Notes: generated by a model from the sequence alone, not told the origin. 54,302 nt of DNA from Alphaproteobacteria bacterium (GCA_030431335.1 JAUIJH010000015.1:1-54302), one strand, 5' to 3'; positions 1 to 8,972 are shown, counted from the first letter of the stretch. Translations and numbers: made by a program.

Positions 1-30
1 CGCCGCACCATCCGCCCGGTGTCCGGCTGA
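1..30 (+). CDS. Possible 3' end of an upstream gene (partial)
   Basis: Reading from base 1, ten codons end in a TGA at 28-30. The stop is overlapped by a good GC hairpin (26-45), the usual arrangement at the end of a transcription unit. The fragment is too short to name a product. The only support is the hairpin and the lack of any other plausible frame end here, so this is a weak call. Confidence 0.2.
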   Translation, partial: RRTIRPVSG

Positions 31-45
31 GGCTCCGGCCTCGGC
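26..45 (+). terminator. Hairpin at the end of the upstream unit
   Basis: GCTGAGGC (26-33) pairs with GCCTCGGC (38-45) across a TCCG loop, giving an 8-bp stem with one T-G wobble. No T-run follows, so intrinsic termination is only possible, not shown. Confidence 0.3.
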
Positions 46-358
46 AAAGCGGGCCGCGCTCGAAGTCGGTTGCTGCGCAAGGGGCGTAACCCCAAGGCTT
101 CCCGCCCCCGGCCAACCCATACCAATGTCTAGGTGCCGGTGCCGCGCGTATAATCGCGCCGCGCCGCACCATCGTTATGTTCTGGCAGCGGGTCGCAAGG
201 CCGCCGAACAGGGCAATCCATGCCGTGCCGTTCGTCCCACGCCTGCCGTCGCGCCGCGACACCCTCGCGCAACGGGCTCGGGACGGATCGGCCCGTGGAG
301 TGATGCCCGCACCGGCGGATCCGTTGCGGCATCAGGCATCCAGAACGGAGTGAGAGCA
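46..358. other. Non-coding stretch before the hydrolase
   Basis: An open frame continues upstream of the hydrolase from 125, but its translation is Arg/Ala-rich and unlike the family. No promoter hexamers, RNA gene or repeat were recognised here. The only clear signal is the Shine-Dalgarno GGAG at 347-350, 8 bases before the chosen TTG start at 359. Confidence 0.4.
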
Positions 359-1189
359 TTGCCATTCGTAACGATTGCTGACGGGACGGAGATCTACTTC
401 AAGGATTGGGGCCCGAAGGACGCGCAACCCATCGTCTTTCATCACGGCTGGCCGCTGTCGGCCGACGACTGGGACAGCCAGATGCTGTTCTTCCTCGACA
501 AGGGCTATCGCGTCATCGCCCACGACCGGCGCGGCCACGGCCGCTCCACGCAGACCGACACCGGCAACGAAATGGACACCTACGCCGCCGATGTCGCAAC
601 GCTGACCGAAGCCCTGGATCTCACCGGCGCGATCCATATCGGCCACTCCACCGGCGGCGGCGAGGTGGCCCGCTACGTGGCGCGCGCCAAGCCCGGCCGC
701 GTCGCCAAGGCGGTTCTCCTTTCGGCGGTGCCCCCTATCATGCTCAAGACCGCTGCCAACCCCGGCGGCCTGCCGCTCGAGGTGTTCGACGGCTTCCGCA
801 AGGCGCTCGCCGACAACCGCGCCAACTTCTATCGCGAGATTGCCGCCGGTCCGTTCTACGGCTTCAACCGCGAGGGTGTGACGCCGCAGCAGGCGGTGAT
901 CGACAACTGGTGCCGCCAGGGCATGACGGGCGGCGCCAAAGCCCACTACGACTGCATCAAGGCGTTCTCGGAAACCGACTTCACCGACGACCTCAAGGCG
1001 ATCACGGTGCCGACCCTCGTCATGCACGGCGACGACGATCAGGTCGTCCCCATCGCCGATTCCGCGCTGCTGTCGGTCAAGCTCCTCGAGAACGCCACGC
1101 TCAAGGTCTACGAAGGGTTCCCGCACGGCATGTTCGTGACCCACGCGGACGTGATCAATCCCGACCTCCTGGCCTTCATCCGGAGCTGA
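359..1189 (+). CDS. Alpha/beta hydrolase, non-heme chloroperoxidase-like
   Basis: A 276-residue alpha/beta-hydrolase of the cofactor-free chloroperoxidase/esterase group, the usual length for the family. Features visible are the oxyanion-hole HGW (29-31), the nucleophile elbow GHSTGG with Ser97, the acid in the HGDDDQ segment (Asp225-227) and His256 in PHG. Members hydrolyse esters or lactones and show perhydrolase activity in vitro; the natural substrate cannot be told. The TTG start is chosen because GGAG lies 8 bases upstream and because the protein then begins [18 protein letters not shown], the common family N-terminus. An in-frame GTG at 350 would lie on the Shine-Dalgarno itself. No signal peptide is seen, so it is likely cytosolic. 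It is 95 bases upstream of the efflux genes and may or may not be co-transcribed with them. Confidence 0.9.
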   Translation: MPFVTIADGTEIYFKDWGPKDAQPIVFHHGWPLSADDWDSQMLFFLDKGYRVIAHDRRGHGRSTQTDTGNEMDTYAADVATLTEALDLTGAIHIGHSTGGGEVARYVARAKPGRVAKAVLLSAVPPIMLKTAANPGGLPLEVFDGFRKALADNRANFYREIAAGPFYGFNREGVTPQQAVIDNWCRQGMTGGAKAHYDCIKAFSETDFTDDLKAITVPTLVMHGDDDQVVPIADSALLSVKLLENATLKVYEGFPHGMFVTHADVINPDLLAFIRS

Positions 1190-1284
1190 TCGGGGCGTGC
1201 GGGGGCGGCGGCATCTGCGAACCGGCGCCCCCCTCGCACCGACCGGGGCGAAAGCGGCTTCCGCCGCCCGGCCATGCGTCCGCG

Positions 1285-3342
1285 ATGTCTGACGCCATGG
1301 TCGCCCCCCCGCCCGATCTCGGTCGGCGCATCGCGGCGCTGCCGGCGACGTATGGGCTCAAGGTCGCGCTGGTGGCCGTGCTCACGCTCTACATCGCGTT
1401 CCTGTTCGACCTCGACCACACCTATTGGTCGCTCATCACGGTGCCGCTGATCGTACGGCCGGACGGGGGCACCACGGTCTGGCGCTCGCTGGAACGGCTG
1501 ACGGGCACGCTGCTCGGCTGCGCGGCCGGCTTCGTGCTGGCCGCGACCTTTGGGCAGGAGCCGCGCACGATCATCCCGGCGCTGGCAATCTATCTCTTCA
1601 TCGTCGGCTACCTGGCGCGCCGGCAGAGCGGGCTCGATGCCTATGGCTACGCGATCGCCGGCTTCGTCGCGCTATTGATCGCGCTCGACGCCGGGCCCCA
1701 CATCGACACGGCCTTCCCGCTGGCCGTCACGCGCGCCACCGAGACGGCGATCCCCGTCATCGTGGCATTCGCGGTCATGCTCGTGGTGTTTCCGGTTTCG
1801 GTCGCGGACGAAGTGCGCGACAGCCTCGGCGCGGCGCGCGAGGCGACGCTTGCCGCGAGCGCCGCCGTCTTGGGGCGAAGCGGCGACGATTTGCGCTACG
1901 AGCGCACCGTGTTGCCGCGACTGGCGCTGGTCAACACGGCCCTGCGCGCGCTCTCCTTCGAGCGCAACCGGCGCCACCACATGCGCCACCGGCTGAACGC
2001 GGTGGCGGCCGCGCTCAACCGCGTCGCTCTGCGCGCCGAAGCCGTCCGCATCTCGCTGCGGCAGAACCTGCCCGGATGCACAGGCCCGGTCGTCGCGGCG
2101 GGCCTGCAACAGCTTGGCGACGCGCTCGAGCGGCTGCCGCCCCCGGCGGGTCCCGCACCGGCCCACCTCGCCTGCGCCGCGCAGTTGACGTCGATCGCCG
2201 ACAGCCTGGCGCCCACCGGCCTCGCCGCCCCTCCCGGCGTTGAGGATTTCGCGCCCCGCGCCATGCTTTGGCGCCTCGAGAGCCTTGCGCGAAGTCTGTC
2301 GGACCTGATGGAGGCGGAAGCCACCCTGCTCGACCCGTCCCGCCCCGCCCCGAAAACCCGGCCAATCGTCCGCCGCTACGCCGACACGCTCGGCGCCATG
2401 CAGGGCGCGCTGCGGCCGGTGTTCACCTTTTCGGTGCTGAGCGCGATATGGCTCGTGAGCGGCTGGCCGGACGGCCTTGTCCTCACCATCCTCGGCTCGG
2501 CGCTCTCCCTGGTGATGCCGGTGATCGTGCCGCGCGCCTTGCGCGTCAAGGCGGCAATATCCATCGGCTTGGGCATCGTCGTCGGCAGCATCATCTCGCT
2601 CGTGCTGATGGTGGTGCTGGCGCAGATGGAAGGCTTCGGCGCATTCGCGCTGGTCTTCGGCGGCACATTCTTCGCGATCTTCGTCAACGCGTACCGGCTG
2701 CCCAACCTTCCTTTCGCCATCGGGGCGACAATCGCCATCTGCGTCGGGTTCCAGCCGCAGAACGCGCCGGTGTACGACCCGCTGGCGCTGTTCAACACCA
2801 CCACGACGCTGTTGCTGCTGCCGCCGACGCTGGTCGCCGCCCTTACCATCGTGTTTCCCGAGAACGCGGACTGGATCAAAAACCACCTGGCGCGCGCGAC
2901 CGACCATCTGCTGCGGCACAAGGCCATCGCAGCGCAGCTCTCGCGCGACGTCTACGCGGAAGAGTTTTTCGACGTCCTCAGCGAGTTCGATTTCGGCCCG
3001 GGCGAAGACCGCGAGGGGCAGCATCTGCGCCAGCGCGCCCGAGCCGCGCTGCTGGCGGGCGACGCGCTCCTGGCGATTGCCGAGGTCGAGGCCACCGGCC
3101 ACCTGCCACGCTCGCTGGCGAGCCTGGCCCAACCCCTGCGCACGGCCGTCACGAGCGCCCTGCACGACGGGCAGGGATCCAGCACCGTCTTTACCCGGAT
3201 CCACCAGGCGTTGCCGACCGCGCTCGCCGAGGGCGAGGAGGCGCAGCGGTCCGCCGCCATGTGCTTTGCGGCATCGGCGGAGCTCCTCGGCGCCATCGTC
3301 GCAGAGCGGTGGCTGTCGCGGAGGATGGCCGATGCATCATGA
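1285..3342 (+). CDS. FUSC-family efflux protein (AaeB-like)
   Basis: A 685-residue inner-membrane protein of the FUSC/AaeB family. It shows the classic double layout: an N-terminal cluster of hydrophobic helices (about residues 20-180), a large soluble middle region (about 190-370), and a second helix cluster (about 385-540), followed by a cytosolic C-terminal part. AaeB-type proteins export aromatic carboxylic acids together with an HlyD-type periplasmic adaptor. The neighbours fit: a DUF1656 (AaeX-like) gene overlaps its end by 11 bases and an HlyD protein follows. The start at 1285 is the first ATG that gives a sensible N-terminus; an ATG four codons downstream is an alternative. The substrate is inferred from the family only. 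Confidence 0.88.
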   Translation: MSDAMVAPPPDLGRRIAALPATYGLKVALVAVLTLYIAFLFDLDHTYWSLITVPLIVRPDGGTTVWRSLERLTGTLLGCAAGFVLAATFGQEPRTIIPALAIYLFIVGYLARRQSGLDAYGYAIAGFVALLIALDAGPHIDTAFPLAVTRATETAIPVIVAFAVMLVVFPVSVADEVRDSLGAAREATLAASAAVLGRSGDDLRYERTVLPRLALVNTALRALSFERNRRHHMRHRLNAVAAALNRVALRAEAVRISLRQNLPGCTGPVVAAGLQQLGDALERLPPPAGPAPAHLACAAQLTSIADSLAPTGLAAPPGVEDFAPRAMLWRLESLARSLSDLMEAEATLLDPSRPAPKTRPIVRRYADTLGAMQGALRPVFTFSVLSAIWLVSGWPDGLVLTILGSALSLVMPVIVPRALRVKAAISIGLGIVVGSIISLVLMVVLAQMEGFGAFALVFGGTFFAIFVNAYRLPNLPFAIGATIAICVGFQPQNAPVYDPLALFNTTTTLLLLPPTLVAALTIVFPENADWIKNHLARATDHLLRHKAIAAQLSRDVYAEEFFDVLSEFDFGPGEDREGQHLRQRARAALLAGDALLAIAEVEATGHLPRSLASLAQPLRTAVTSALHDGQGSSTVFTRIHQALPTALAEGEEAQRSAAMCFAASAELLGAIVAERWLSRRMADAS

Positions 3343-3535
3343 GATCGCCGTCTTCGGCGTCCTCTTTCCGAGCCTGCTGCCGTGTGCGCTCGTCGCCGGG
3401 CTCGTGTGGTTCGTCCTCGACGCCGCCATGCTGCGGGCCGGCGCCTGGTCGCTCGTCTACCATGCAGCCCTCGCCCGCCTCAGCCTCTACGTCGTCCTCC
3501 TCGGCGTGGTCGCCGCGGTGTGGCCGGATCCGTGA
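3332..3535 (+). CDS. DUF1656 small membrane protein (AaeX-like)
   Basis: A 67-residue protein with two predicted membrane helices, beginning MHHEIAVFGVLFPSLLPCAL. This matches the DUF1656/AaeX family, whose genes sit between FUSC and HlyD partners of aromatic-acid efflux systems. Its start overlaps the FUSC gene by 11 bases and its stop is 6 bases before the HlyD gene, so the three are almost certainly one operon. Its exact role in such systems is unknown. Confidence 0.85.
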   Translation: MHHEIAVFGVLFPSLLPCALVAGLVWFVLDAAMLRAGAWSLVYHAALARLSLYVVLLGVVAAVWPDP

Positions 3536-3541
3536 AATCCC

Positions 3542-4462
3542 ATGATCGCATTGCGCCTTCTCCTTACCACCTTGTTCGCCATCGCGGCCGTCAGCGCCGG
3601 CATCTATCTGTGGGACGAAACGTTCAACGCGCCGTGGACGCGCGACGCGCACGTGCGGGCCACCATCGTGGAGGTGGCGCCGCGCATCTCCGGCGACGTC
3701 GTAACGGTGGCGGTGCGCAACAACCAGCGCGTCGCCAGTGGGGACCTCCTGTTCGAAATCGACGACCGGGACTATGTGCTCGCCCTGGAAAGCGCCGCCG
3801 CCGCGCGCGATCAGGCCGACGCCCAGTATCAACTCCAGCGCCAGCAATCGGACCGCTACGACGCGTTGAAGGCGCGCGGATCGCAGGCCGTGCCGGACGT
3901 CGAAATCGAGGCCGCCGACCTGCGCACGCAATCCGCCCGCGCCGCGCTGCAAGCCGCCGAAGCCGCGGTGAAGACGGCCGAGCTCAACCTCGAACGCACT
4001 TCCGTGCGCGCGCCGGTGGCCGGATGGATCGCCAACCTGTCGGTGGACGTCGGCGACATCGCGGCGGCGAACGAGGCCAACCTCGCCATCGTCGACGAGA
4101 CGTCGTTTCGCATCGACGCGTTCTTCTTGGAGACGGCGTTGCCGCGGATTGCGATCGGCGCGCCCGCGCGCATCAAGCTGATGGCCGGCCCGGACACCCT
4201 CGCCGGCCGTGTCGTGGGCATTTCGGCCGGCATCGCTTTCGGCGAGGATTTTTCCCCAACGCTGTTGCAGGCGCCCGAGCCATCCTTCCGCTGGGTGCGC
4301 CTCGCCCAGCGCGTCCCCATCGAGATCGCGTTCGACAGCCGCTCGCAAACCGTCCCGCTCGTCAACGGCTTGACGGCGACCGTCATCGTCGAAACGGCGG
4401 CGCCGACCCTTTGGCAGAAGACGTCCGCCGCTATCGGCCGCTGGTGGGAGCGGACGCTCTGA
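3542..4462 (+). CDS. HlyD-family periplasmic adaptor (AaeA-like)
   Basis: A 306-residue membrane-fusion protein. An N-terminal anchor helix (about 2-22) is followed by the biotinyl-lipoyl-like half motif 'RISGDVVTVAVRNNQRVASGDLL', a coiled-coil hairpin (about 80-145) and the second lipoyl half with 'TSVRAPVAGWI', then a beta-barrel domain. This is the standard architecture of AaeA/EmrA-like adaptors. With the preceding FUSC and DUF1656 genes it should form an inner-membrane exporter that works with an outer-membrane channel encoded elsewhere. It ends 35 bases from the convergent lacI gene. Confidence 0.92.
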   Translation: MIALRLLLTTLFAIAAVSAGIYLWDETFNAPWTRDAHVRATIVEVAPRISGDVVTVAVRNNQRVASGDLLFEIDDRDYVLALESAAAARDQADAQYQLQRQQSDRYDALKARGSQAVPDVEIEAADLRTQSARAALQAAEAAVKTAELNLERTSVRAPVAGWIANLSVDVGDIAAANEANLAIVDETSFRIDAFFLETALPRIAIGAPARIKLMAGPDTLAGRVVGISAGIAFGEDFSPTLLQAPEPSFRWVRLAQRVPIEIAFDSRSQTVPLVNGLTATVIVETAAPTLWQKTSAAIGRWWERTL

Positions 4463-4497
4463 CTGGTTGATGGCGGGCGGCTTTCTGCTCCGGCGCG

Positions 4498-5553
4498 CTA
4501 CTGCCGCGTCGTGCCGCGCATCACCAGTTCCACCGGGATCACCTGCTCGCGGAAGCGGAAGGCGCCGTCGGCGAGGCGGTGCAGCATCGCCTTGCCCACC
4601 GTCTCGCCCAGGCGATGGGCCGGCGACAGCACCGTCGTCAGCTCCGGCGTCACGTAGCGCGAGAAGGAGAGCCCGTTGAAGCCGAACACCTGCACGTCGT
4701 CGGGCACGCGCAGCCCGCTGCCCTGCAGGTACTTCATGCCAGCGATGGCCATCTGGTCGTTGCCGCCGATGAGAAGGTCGGGCGCGCCGTTTTCGGCCAC
4801 GTAGGCGGCAAGGGCCGCCTGGCTGGCGTCGAGCCCTTCGTTCTCGCACACGAGCGTGTCGAGCGTGGCCGCGGAGCCTGCGTCGCGGAGGCCCTCGCGG
4901 ATGCCGCGGGCGCGCCGGTGGATCGCCGGCCACTCCTGCGCGGGAACCAGCATCGCCACGCGCCGCACCGACGGCGAAGCGACGCGTGCGGCGATGGTGC
5001 GCGCCCCGCGCCGGTCGTCGAGGCAGACGGAGGCGGCGTCGGTGATGTCGTCCGGCACCGTTTCCTGGATGACGAGGATCGGCTGGCCGACGCTCGCCGC
5101 GCGGCGCATCATCAGCGCGCGCTGCGCGGGCGGGCCGGACAGGATGAGACAGATCCCGTCCGTCTCGTTGGAGCGCAGGAAGGGCGCCGATTCCACGTCT
5201 TTCGGCGCGATCCCCTGCAGCACGGTGCTGTAGTTCTCGGCGCTCAGCACCGCGGTGAGGCCGGCCAGCATCTCGGCCGTCAGCGGATCGGACAGGAAGG
5301 CGGGCGACGGGTCGACCAGCGCCACCGAGATCGCCATGTGGCGCCGGGTGCGCAGCCGCCGCGCCGACACGTGCGGGCGATAGCCGAGTTCGGCCGCGAC
5401 GCGCCGCACCCGCTCGGACAGCTCCTCGCTCACCTCGCCGCGGCGGTTGTTGAGCACGTTGGAGACGGTCATCGAGGACGTGCCGGCGGCTTTCGCCACG
5501 TCGCGCAGCGTCACCGAACGGGCGCGCTCGCGGTTGGCGGCTGGTTTGTCCAC
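4498..5553 (-). CDS. LacI-family transcriptional regulator
   Basis: A 351-residue LacI/GalR regulator. The N-terminal helix-turn-helix reads VTLRDVAKAAGTSSMTVSNV and is followed by the hinge-region motif ELGYRPH; the rest is a periplasmic-binding-protein-like effector domain. The GTG start at 5553 is preferred because a strong Shine-Dalgarno (GGAAGGG, + strand 5559-5565) precedes it. A longer form from a GTG at 5601 lacks such a site and would start inside the control region. It is divergent from the ten-gene catabolic operon, and two matching palindromes lie between them. It therefore probably represses that operon and itself, released by a pathway intermediate. The effector is unknown. Confidence 0.93.
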   Translation of the reverse strand: MDKPAANRERARSVTLRDVAKAAGTSSMTVSNVLNNRRGEVSEELSERVRRVAAELGYRPHVSARRLRTRRHMAISVALVDPSPAFLSDPLTAEMLAGLTAVLSAENYSTVLQGIAPKDVESAPFLRSNETDGICLILSGPPAQRALMMRRAASVGQPILVIQETVPDDITDAASVCLDDRRGARTIAARVASPSVRRVAMLVPAQEWPAIHRRARGIREGLRDAGSAATLDTLVCENEGLDASQAALAAYVAENGAPDLLIGGNDQMAIAGMKYLQGSGLRVPDDVQVFGFNGLSFSRYVTPELTTVLSPAHRLGETVGKAMLHRLADGAFRFREQVIPVELVMRGTTRQ

Positions 5554-5611
5554 GGCGTCCCTTCCCCAAGCTGGCCTTGCGGCCTTCGCGATCCGATCCA
5601 CACGCGCTGTG

Positions 5612-5627
5612 GCTTTATCGTTAAGCC
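5612..5627. promoter_or_regulatory. Second LacI operator candidate, before lacI
   Basis: GCTTTATCGTTAAGCC matches the perfect palindrome at 5714-5729 at 13 of 16 positions and keeps the central CG typical of LacI-family sites. It lies about 59 bases upstream of the lacI start. The probable role is autoregulation or looping with the main operator 102 bases away, centre to centre. Confidence 0.6.
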
Positions 5628-5682
5628 TTCTCCCTGCTCAACTTGCAACCACGGCTGCCGGCGAATTTAGCATAGCAGCCAC

Positions 5683-5712
5683 TTGACAGTGTCGCGGCTT
5701 GCTTTCTAACAT
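5683..5712 (+). promoter_or_regulatory. Sigma70-like promoter of the catabolic operon
   Basis: A perfect -35 hexamer TTGACA (5683-5688) is followed after 18 bases by TAACAT (5707-5712), a 4/6 match to the -10 consensus. The start point would fall within the palindrome that begins two bases later, so a bound repressor would block initiation. Confidence 0.65.
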
Positions 5713-5713
5713 A

Positions 5714-5729
5714 GCTTTAACGTTAAAGC
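5714..5729. promoter_or_regulatory. LacI operator, perfect 16-bp palindrome
   Basis: GCTTTAACGTTAAAGC is a perfect inverted repeat with the central CpG characteristic of LacI/GalR operators. It sits directly after the -10 element and about 30 bases before the first gene of the operon. Its AT-rich arms stand out in this GC-rich DNA. Confidence 0.8.
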
Positions 5730-5758
5730 GATTTCGCTTCGGACGATACCAGCGAGGA

Positions 5759-6448
5759 ATGAGCGCCGTGACCCAGCCCGAAGGACAAGGCATCGCCGAC
5801 CTCGACGAGTGGCGCGACACCTTCTTCTGCTCGCTCCTGTCCGACGTGCTCGACAGCCTCGGCTACATGGACCAGGCGCTCCCCGCCCGCATCCGCCCGC
5901 TGGACGACGCGCTCACCATGGTCGGCCGCGCCCGCACGATGCTCTACGCCGACGTGCACGCCCAGCCCGCCGCCGACGAGAACCCCTATGCGCTCGAGAT
6001 CGCGCTGGTCGACAGCCTCGCCCCCGGCGACATCGCCGTGTGTGCCTGCGGCGCGTCGGGCCGCATCGCGCCCTGGGGCGGGCTCCTGTCGACGGCCGCC
6101 AAGGTGCGCGGCGCCGCCGGCGCGCTGATGGACGGCATGGTGCGCGACATCCGCGAGATCCGCTCGCTCGGCTTTCCCGTCTTCCATGGCGGCATCGGGC
6201 CGCTCGATTCCAAGGGGCGCGGCGAAGTGGTGCGGATCGACGTGCCGGTGCGCGTGGGCGGCGTCCTCGTCCACCCCGGCGACATCCTGTTCGGCGACGC
6301 CGACGGCTGCGTGGTCATCCCCCACACCATCGAGGCCGAAGTCGTTGCCACGGCCCGCGAGAAATTGCGCGGCGAGAAGAAAACCAAGGAAGCGCTGACG
6401 GCCGGCCGCAAACTCGGCGACGTCTTCGCCGAATTCGGCGTCCTTTGA
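5759..6448 (+). CDS. RraA-family aldolase/decarboxylase
   Basis: A 229-residue protein of the RraA / 4-hydroxy-4-methyl-2-oxoglutarate aldolase family. It has the signature 'GALMDGMVRDIREIR', which holds the Arg-Asp pair used in pyruvate-enolate chemistry, and the conserved 'GDADGCVVIP'. Catalytic family members are divalent-metal aldolases that release pyruvate, or oxaloacetate decarboxylases. RraA proper, an RNase E inhibitor, is shorter and not found in catabolic operons. The start could be ATG 5759 or GTG 5768; a GAGG at 5754-5757 is better spaced for the GTG. As first gene after the LacI operator it probably performs a late carbon-carbon cleavage in the pathway. Confidence 0.88.
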   Translation: MSAVTQPEGQGIADLDEWRDTFFCSLLSDVLDSLGYMDQALPARIRPLDDALTMVGRARTMLYADVHAQPAADENPYALEIALVDSLAPGDIAVCACGASGRIAPWGGLLSTAAKVRGAAGALMDGMVRDIREIRSLGFPVFHGGIGPLDSKGRGEVVRIDVPVRVGGVLVHPGDILFGDADGCVVIPHTIEAEVVATAREKLRGEKKTKEALTAGRKLGDVFAEFGVL

Positions 6449-6462
6449 GCGGAGCGAGAGCG

Positions 6463-7323
6463 ATGATCGTCGACTGCCACGTCAACCTTTGGAGGCCGGA
6501 GCATGTGCGCCCCGCCTTCGCCCGTTCCACCGCCTTCAGCCGCCCCGGCGCGGTGAGCCCCGAGGCCGATCCCGAGACCACATACAAGGCCATGGCCGAG
6601 GTGGACCGCGCCATCGTCTTTACCCTGCGCTACGGCGACAGCGCCGGCATCGACGGTGACGACGAGGTCACCATCGAGGCGGTGAAGGCCTACCCGGACA
6701 AGTTCGTCGGTTTCGCCGCCGTCGATCCGCGCCGCCCGGACGCGATGGCGCTGCTGGAAAAAGCCATCGAGGACGGCGGCCTCAAGGGGGTGAAGTTCGG
6801 CCCGATCTACAACGGCGTGTCGCTGCTCGACCCCCGCATGGAGCCGGTCTACCGCTACTGCGTGGCGAACAACCTGCCGCTCACCATGCACATGGGCACC
6901 ACCTTCGCCGAGAACGCCCCCGTCAAGCTCGGCATGCCGACCGACGTCGACGAGATCGCCCAGCGCTACCCCGACCTCAAGATGATCATGGCCCACATGG
7001 CCCATCCGTGGTGCGAGGAGTGCATCGTCATCGCCCGCAAGCGCGAGAACGTCTACTGCGAGGTTTCCGCCCTCTTCTACCGCCCCTGGCAGTTCTGGAA
7101 CACGCTGATCGCGGCGCAGGAATACCGCATCGCCGAGCGCGACAAGATCTTCTGGGGCACCGATTTCCCCTTCTCCAACGTGCGCGAGAGCATCGACGGG
7201 CTGCGCGCCATCAACGACCAGGTGGAAGGCACGCGCCTGCCGCGCGTGTCGACGGAGACCATCGAGGCCATCATCCACTCCAACCCGTTCGCGCACTGGT
7301 GGCACGGCGGGCTGCAACTCTGA
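6463..7323 (+). CDS. Amidohydrolase-2 family TIM-barrel hydrolase
   Basis: A 286-residue member of the amidohydrolase-2 family (ACMSD / 2-pyrone-4,6-dicarboxylate lactonase relatives). It begins MIVDCHVNLW; the usual metal motif is HxH, but here the second position is Asn (His6-x-Asn8). The other ligand candidates are present: His143 in 'TMHMGTTF', His178 in 'MIMAHMAH' and Asp234 in 'WGTDFPFSN'. Family members hydrolyse lactones or amides or decarboxylate. It follows the RraA gene by 14 bases and precedes the transporter genes. A lactone or amide hydrolysis step is the best guess, and the substrate is not identifiable. Confidence 0.85.
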   Translation: MIVDCHVNLWRPEHVRPAFARSTAFSRPGAVSPEADPETTYKAMAEVDRAIVFTLRYGDSAGIDGDDEVTIEAVKAYPDKFVGFAAVDPRRPDAMALLEKAIEDGGLKGVKFGPIYNGVSLLDPRMEPVYRYCVANNLPLTMHMGTTFAENAPVKLGMPTDVDEIAQRYPDLKMIMAHMAHPWCEECIVIARKRENVYCEVSALFYRPWQFWNTLIAAQEYRIAERDKIFWGTDFPFSNVRESIDGLRAINDQVEGTRLPRVSTETIEAIIHSNPFAHWWHGGLQL

Positions 7324-7377
7324 TCCCAACGACAATCGCAAGACCGCCGCAAGGCGACGACAACAGGGAAGACGACA

Positions 7378-8964
7378 ATGGCTGCCAACCGATTACTGAC
7401 GAGTTTCGCCGCAACCGTGTCCATCGCCGCCATGATGTCGGGCGCCCCGGCATTGGCGGCCGATGAGCCTTTCTCGTGCCCCATCAAGGGGGGCGAGCTG
7501 ATTGTCGGGCTGGAAGGCGGCACGCCCACGCTCGACCAGATGGTGGCCACCTCGTCCGCCACGCGCAACGTCGCGATGAACATCTTCGAGACCCTCGTCA
7601 TCCGCGACGAGAACATGAGCCCCGCGCCCGACCTCGCGAAAAGCATCGACGTCAGCGACGACGGCCTCACCTACACCTTCAACCTGCGCACCGGCGTCAA
7701 ATTCCACAACGGCAAGCCGTTGACCTCCGCCGACGTGGTCGCCTCCTTCGACCGCTACAAGGAGATCGGCATCAACCGCTCCACGCTCGATATCGTGGCA
7801 AGCTGGTCGGCGCCGGATCAGGAGACGTTCGTCATCACGCTGGAGAAGGCGCAGCCGACCTTCCTGGAGAACCTGTCCTCCTACACCGTGCCCATCGTCA
7901 TCATCCCGTCGGAGGAGGCGGCAAAGCCCGCCAACGAGATCGATCCGATCGGCACCGGGCCGTTCAAGTTCGTCGAGTTCGTGCCCGACAGCCACGTCAA
8001 GCTGGAAGCCTACGAAGACTATAAGCCCAACGACGCGCTGCCGGGCCTGTCCGGTTTCGCCGGCCACAAGGAAGCGTGCGTCGACACCGTCACCTTCCGC
8101 ATGCTGACCGAGGCGGGCGCGCGCATGGCGGCGCTGGAGACGGGCGAGATCCACATCGCCGAGAACGTGCCCACCGTCTCCCAGCAGCGCCTCGCCGATA
8201 CCGAAGGCGTCGAGATCGTGCGCCTCAAGGAATTTGCCCTCAACATGGGCTATCCCAACTGGTCCGCACCGCCCACGGACAACCTCAAGGTCCGCCAGGC
8301 CATGCTCGCCGCGCTCGACATGGAAGAGATCATGGAAGCGGCGACGGACGGCGCGTTCGAGCTCAACGCCTCGCTCCAGTTCCCCGGCACCGCCTATTAC
8401 TCGGAGGCCGGCGGCCAGTACTACAACCAGGCCGACCCGGAAAAGGCGGCCGAGCTGCTGAAGGAGGCGGGCTACAACAACGAGCCCATCGTCCTCCTCA
8501 CCAACCAGCAATTCCCCAACATGTACAACAGCGCGCTGGTGATGGCGGCGCAGCTGCAGGCCGCCGGCATGAACGCGGAGCTGCGCGTGCTCGACTGGCC
8601 CACCGCACTCGCCACCAGCGAGAAGGAAACGGAAGGCTGGAACTTCTTCTACACCTACTGGGCGACCGTCACCGCACAGGGCGGCCCCAACTCGCTGCGC
8701 AACCTCGCCGACCCCGCCAACGTCTTCAAGCCGAAGGACAACAAGGGGCCTGAGGACTTCAACGCCGCCTTCCAGGACGTTCAGTCCGGCGCCACCATCG
8801 AAGAGCGCAGCGCCGCCTTCGCCAAGGCGCAGGAGATCGTCTTCGAGGACGTGATGGCGATCCCCTTCGGCATCATGCAGAGCGCGCAGGGCATCCGCAC
8901 CGACGTGGAGAACTACGAGCCCTTCTATAACATCCGCGTCTCGAACGTCTGGCTGAAACGCTAG
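7378..8964 (+). CDS. ABC transporter substrate-binding protein, family 5
   Basis: A 528-residue periplasmic binding protein of the oligopeptide/dipeptide (SBP_bac_5) class. It has a Sec signal peptide with cleavage near ALA-A (about residue 27) and the family landmarks 'MNIFETLVIRDENMSPAPDLAKS' in shorter form, 'GTGPFKFVEF' and 'VRQAMLAALDMEEI'. It delivers substrate to the permeases encoded next. Family 5 proteins bind peptides, but also opines, glycosides and sugar-acid oligomers. In this operon of sugar-acid-type enzymes a non-peptide ligand is plausible. The ATG is preceded by AGGGAAG. A strong hairpin separates it from the permease genes. Confidence 0.95.
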   Translation: MAANRLLTSFAATVSIAAMMSGAPALAADEPFSCPIKGGELIVGLEGGTPTLDQMVATSSATRNVAMNIFETLVIRDENMSPAPDLAKSIDVSDDGLTYTFNLRTGVKFHNGKPLTSADVVASFDRYKEIGINRSTLDIVASWSAPDQETFVITLEKAQPTFLENLSSYTVPIVIIPSEEAAKPANEIDPIGTGPFKFVEFVPDSHVKLEAYEDYKPNDALPGLSGFAGHKEACVDTVTFRMLTEAGARMAALETGEIHIAENVPTVSQQRLADTEGVEIVRLKEFALNMGYPNWSAPPTDNLKVRQAMLAALDMEEIMEAATDGAFELNASLQFPGTAYYSEAGGQYYNQADPEKAAELLKEAGYNNEPIVLLTNQQFPNMYNSALVMAAQLQAAGMNAELRVLDWPTALATSEKETEGWNFFYTYWATVTAQGGPNSLRNLADPANVFKPKDNKGPEDFNAAFQDVQSGATIEERSAAFAKAQEIVFEDVMAIPFGIMQSAQGIRTDVENYEPFYNIRVSNVWLKR

Positions 8965-8972
8965 CAAGGACC

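Noticed and set aside
125-358. N-terminal extension of the chloroperoxidase-like hydrolase
   Set aside because: Arg/Ala-rich residues unlike the family; the TTG at 359 has a correctly spaced GGAG.
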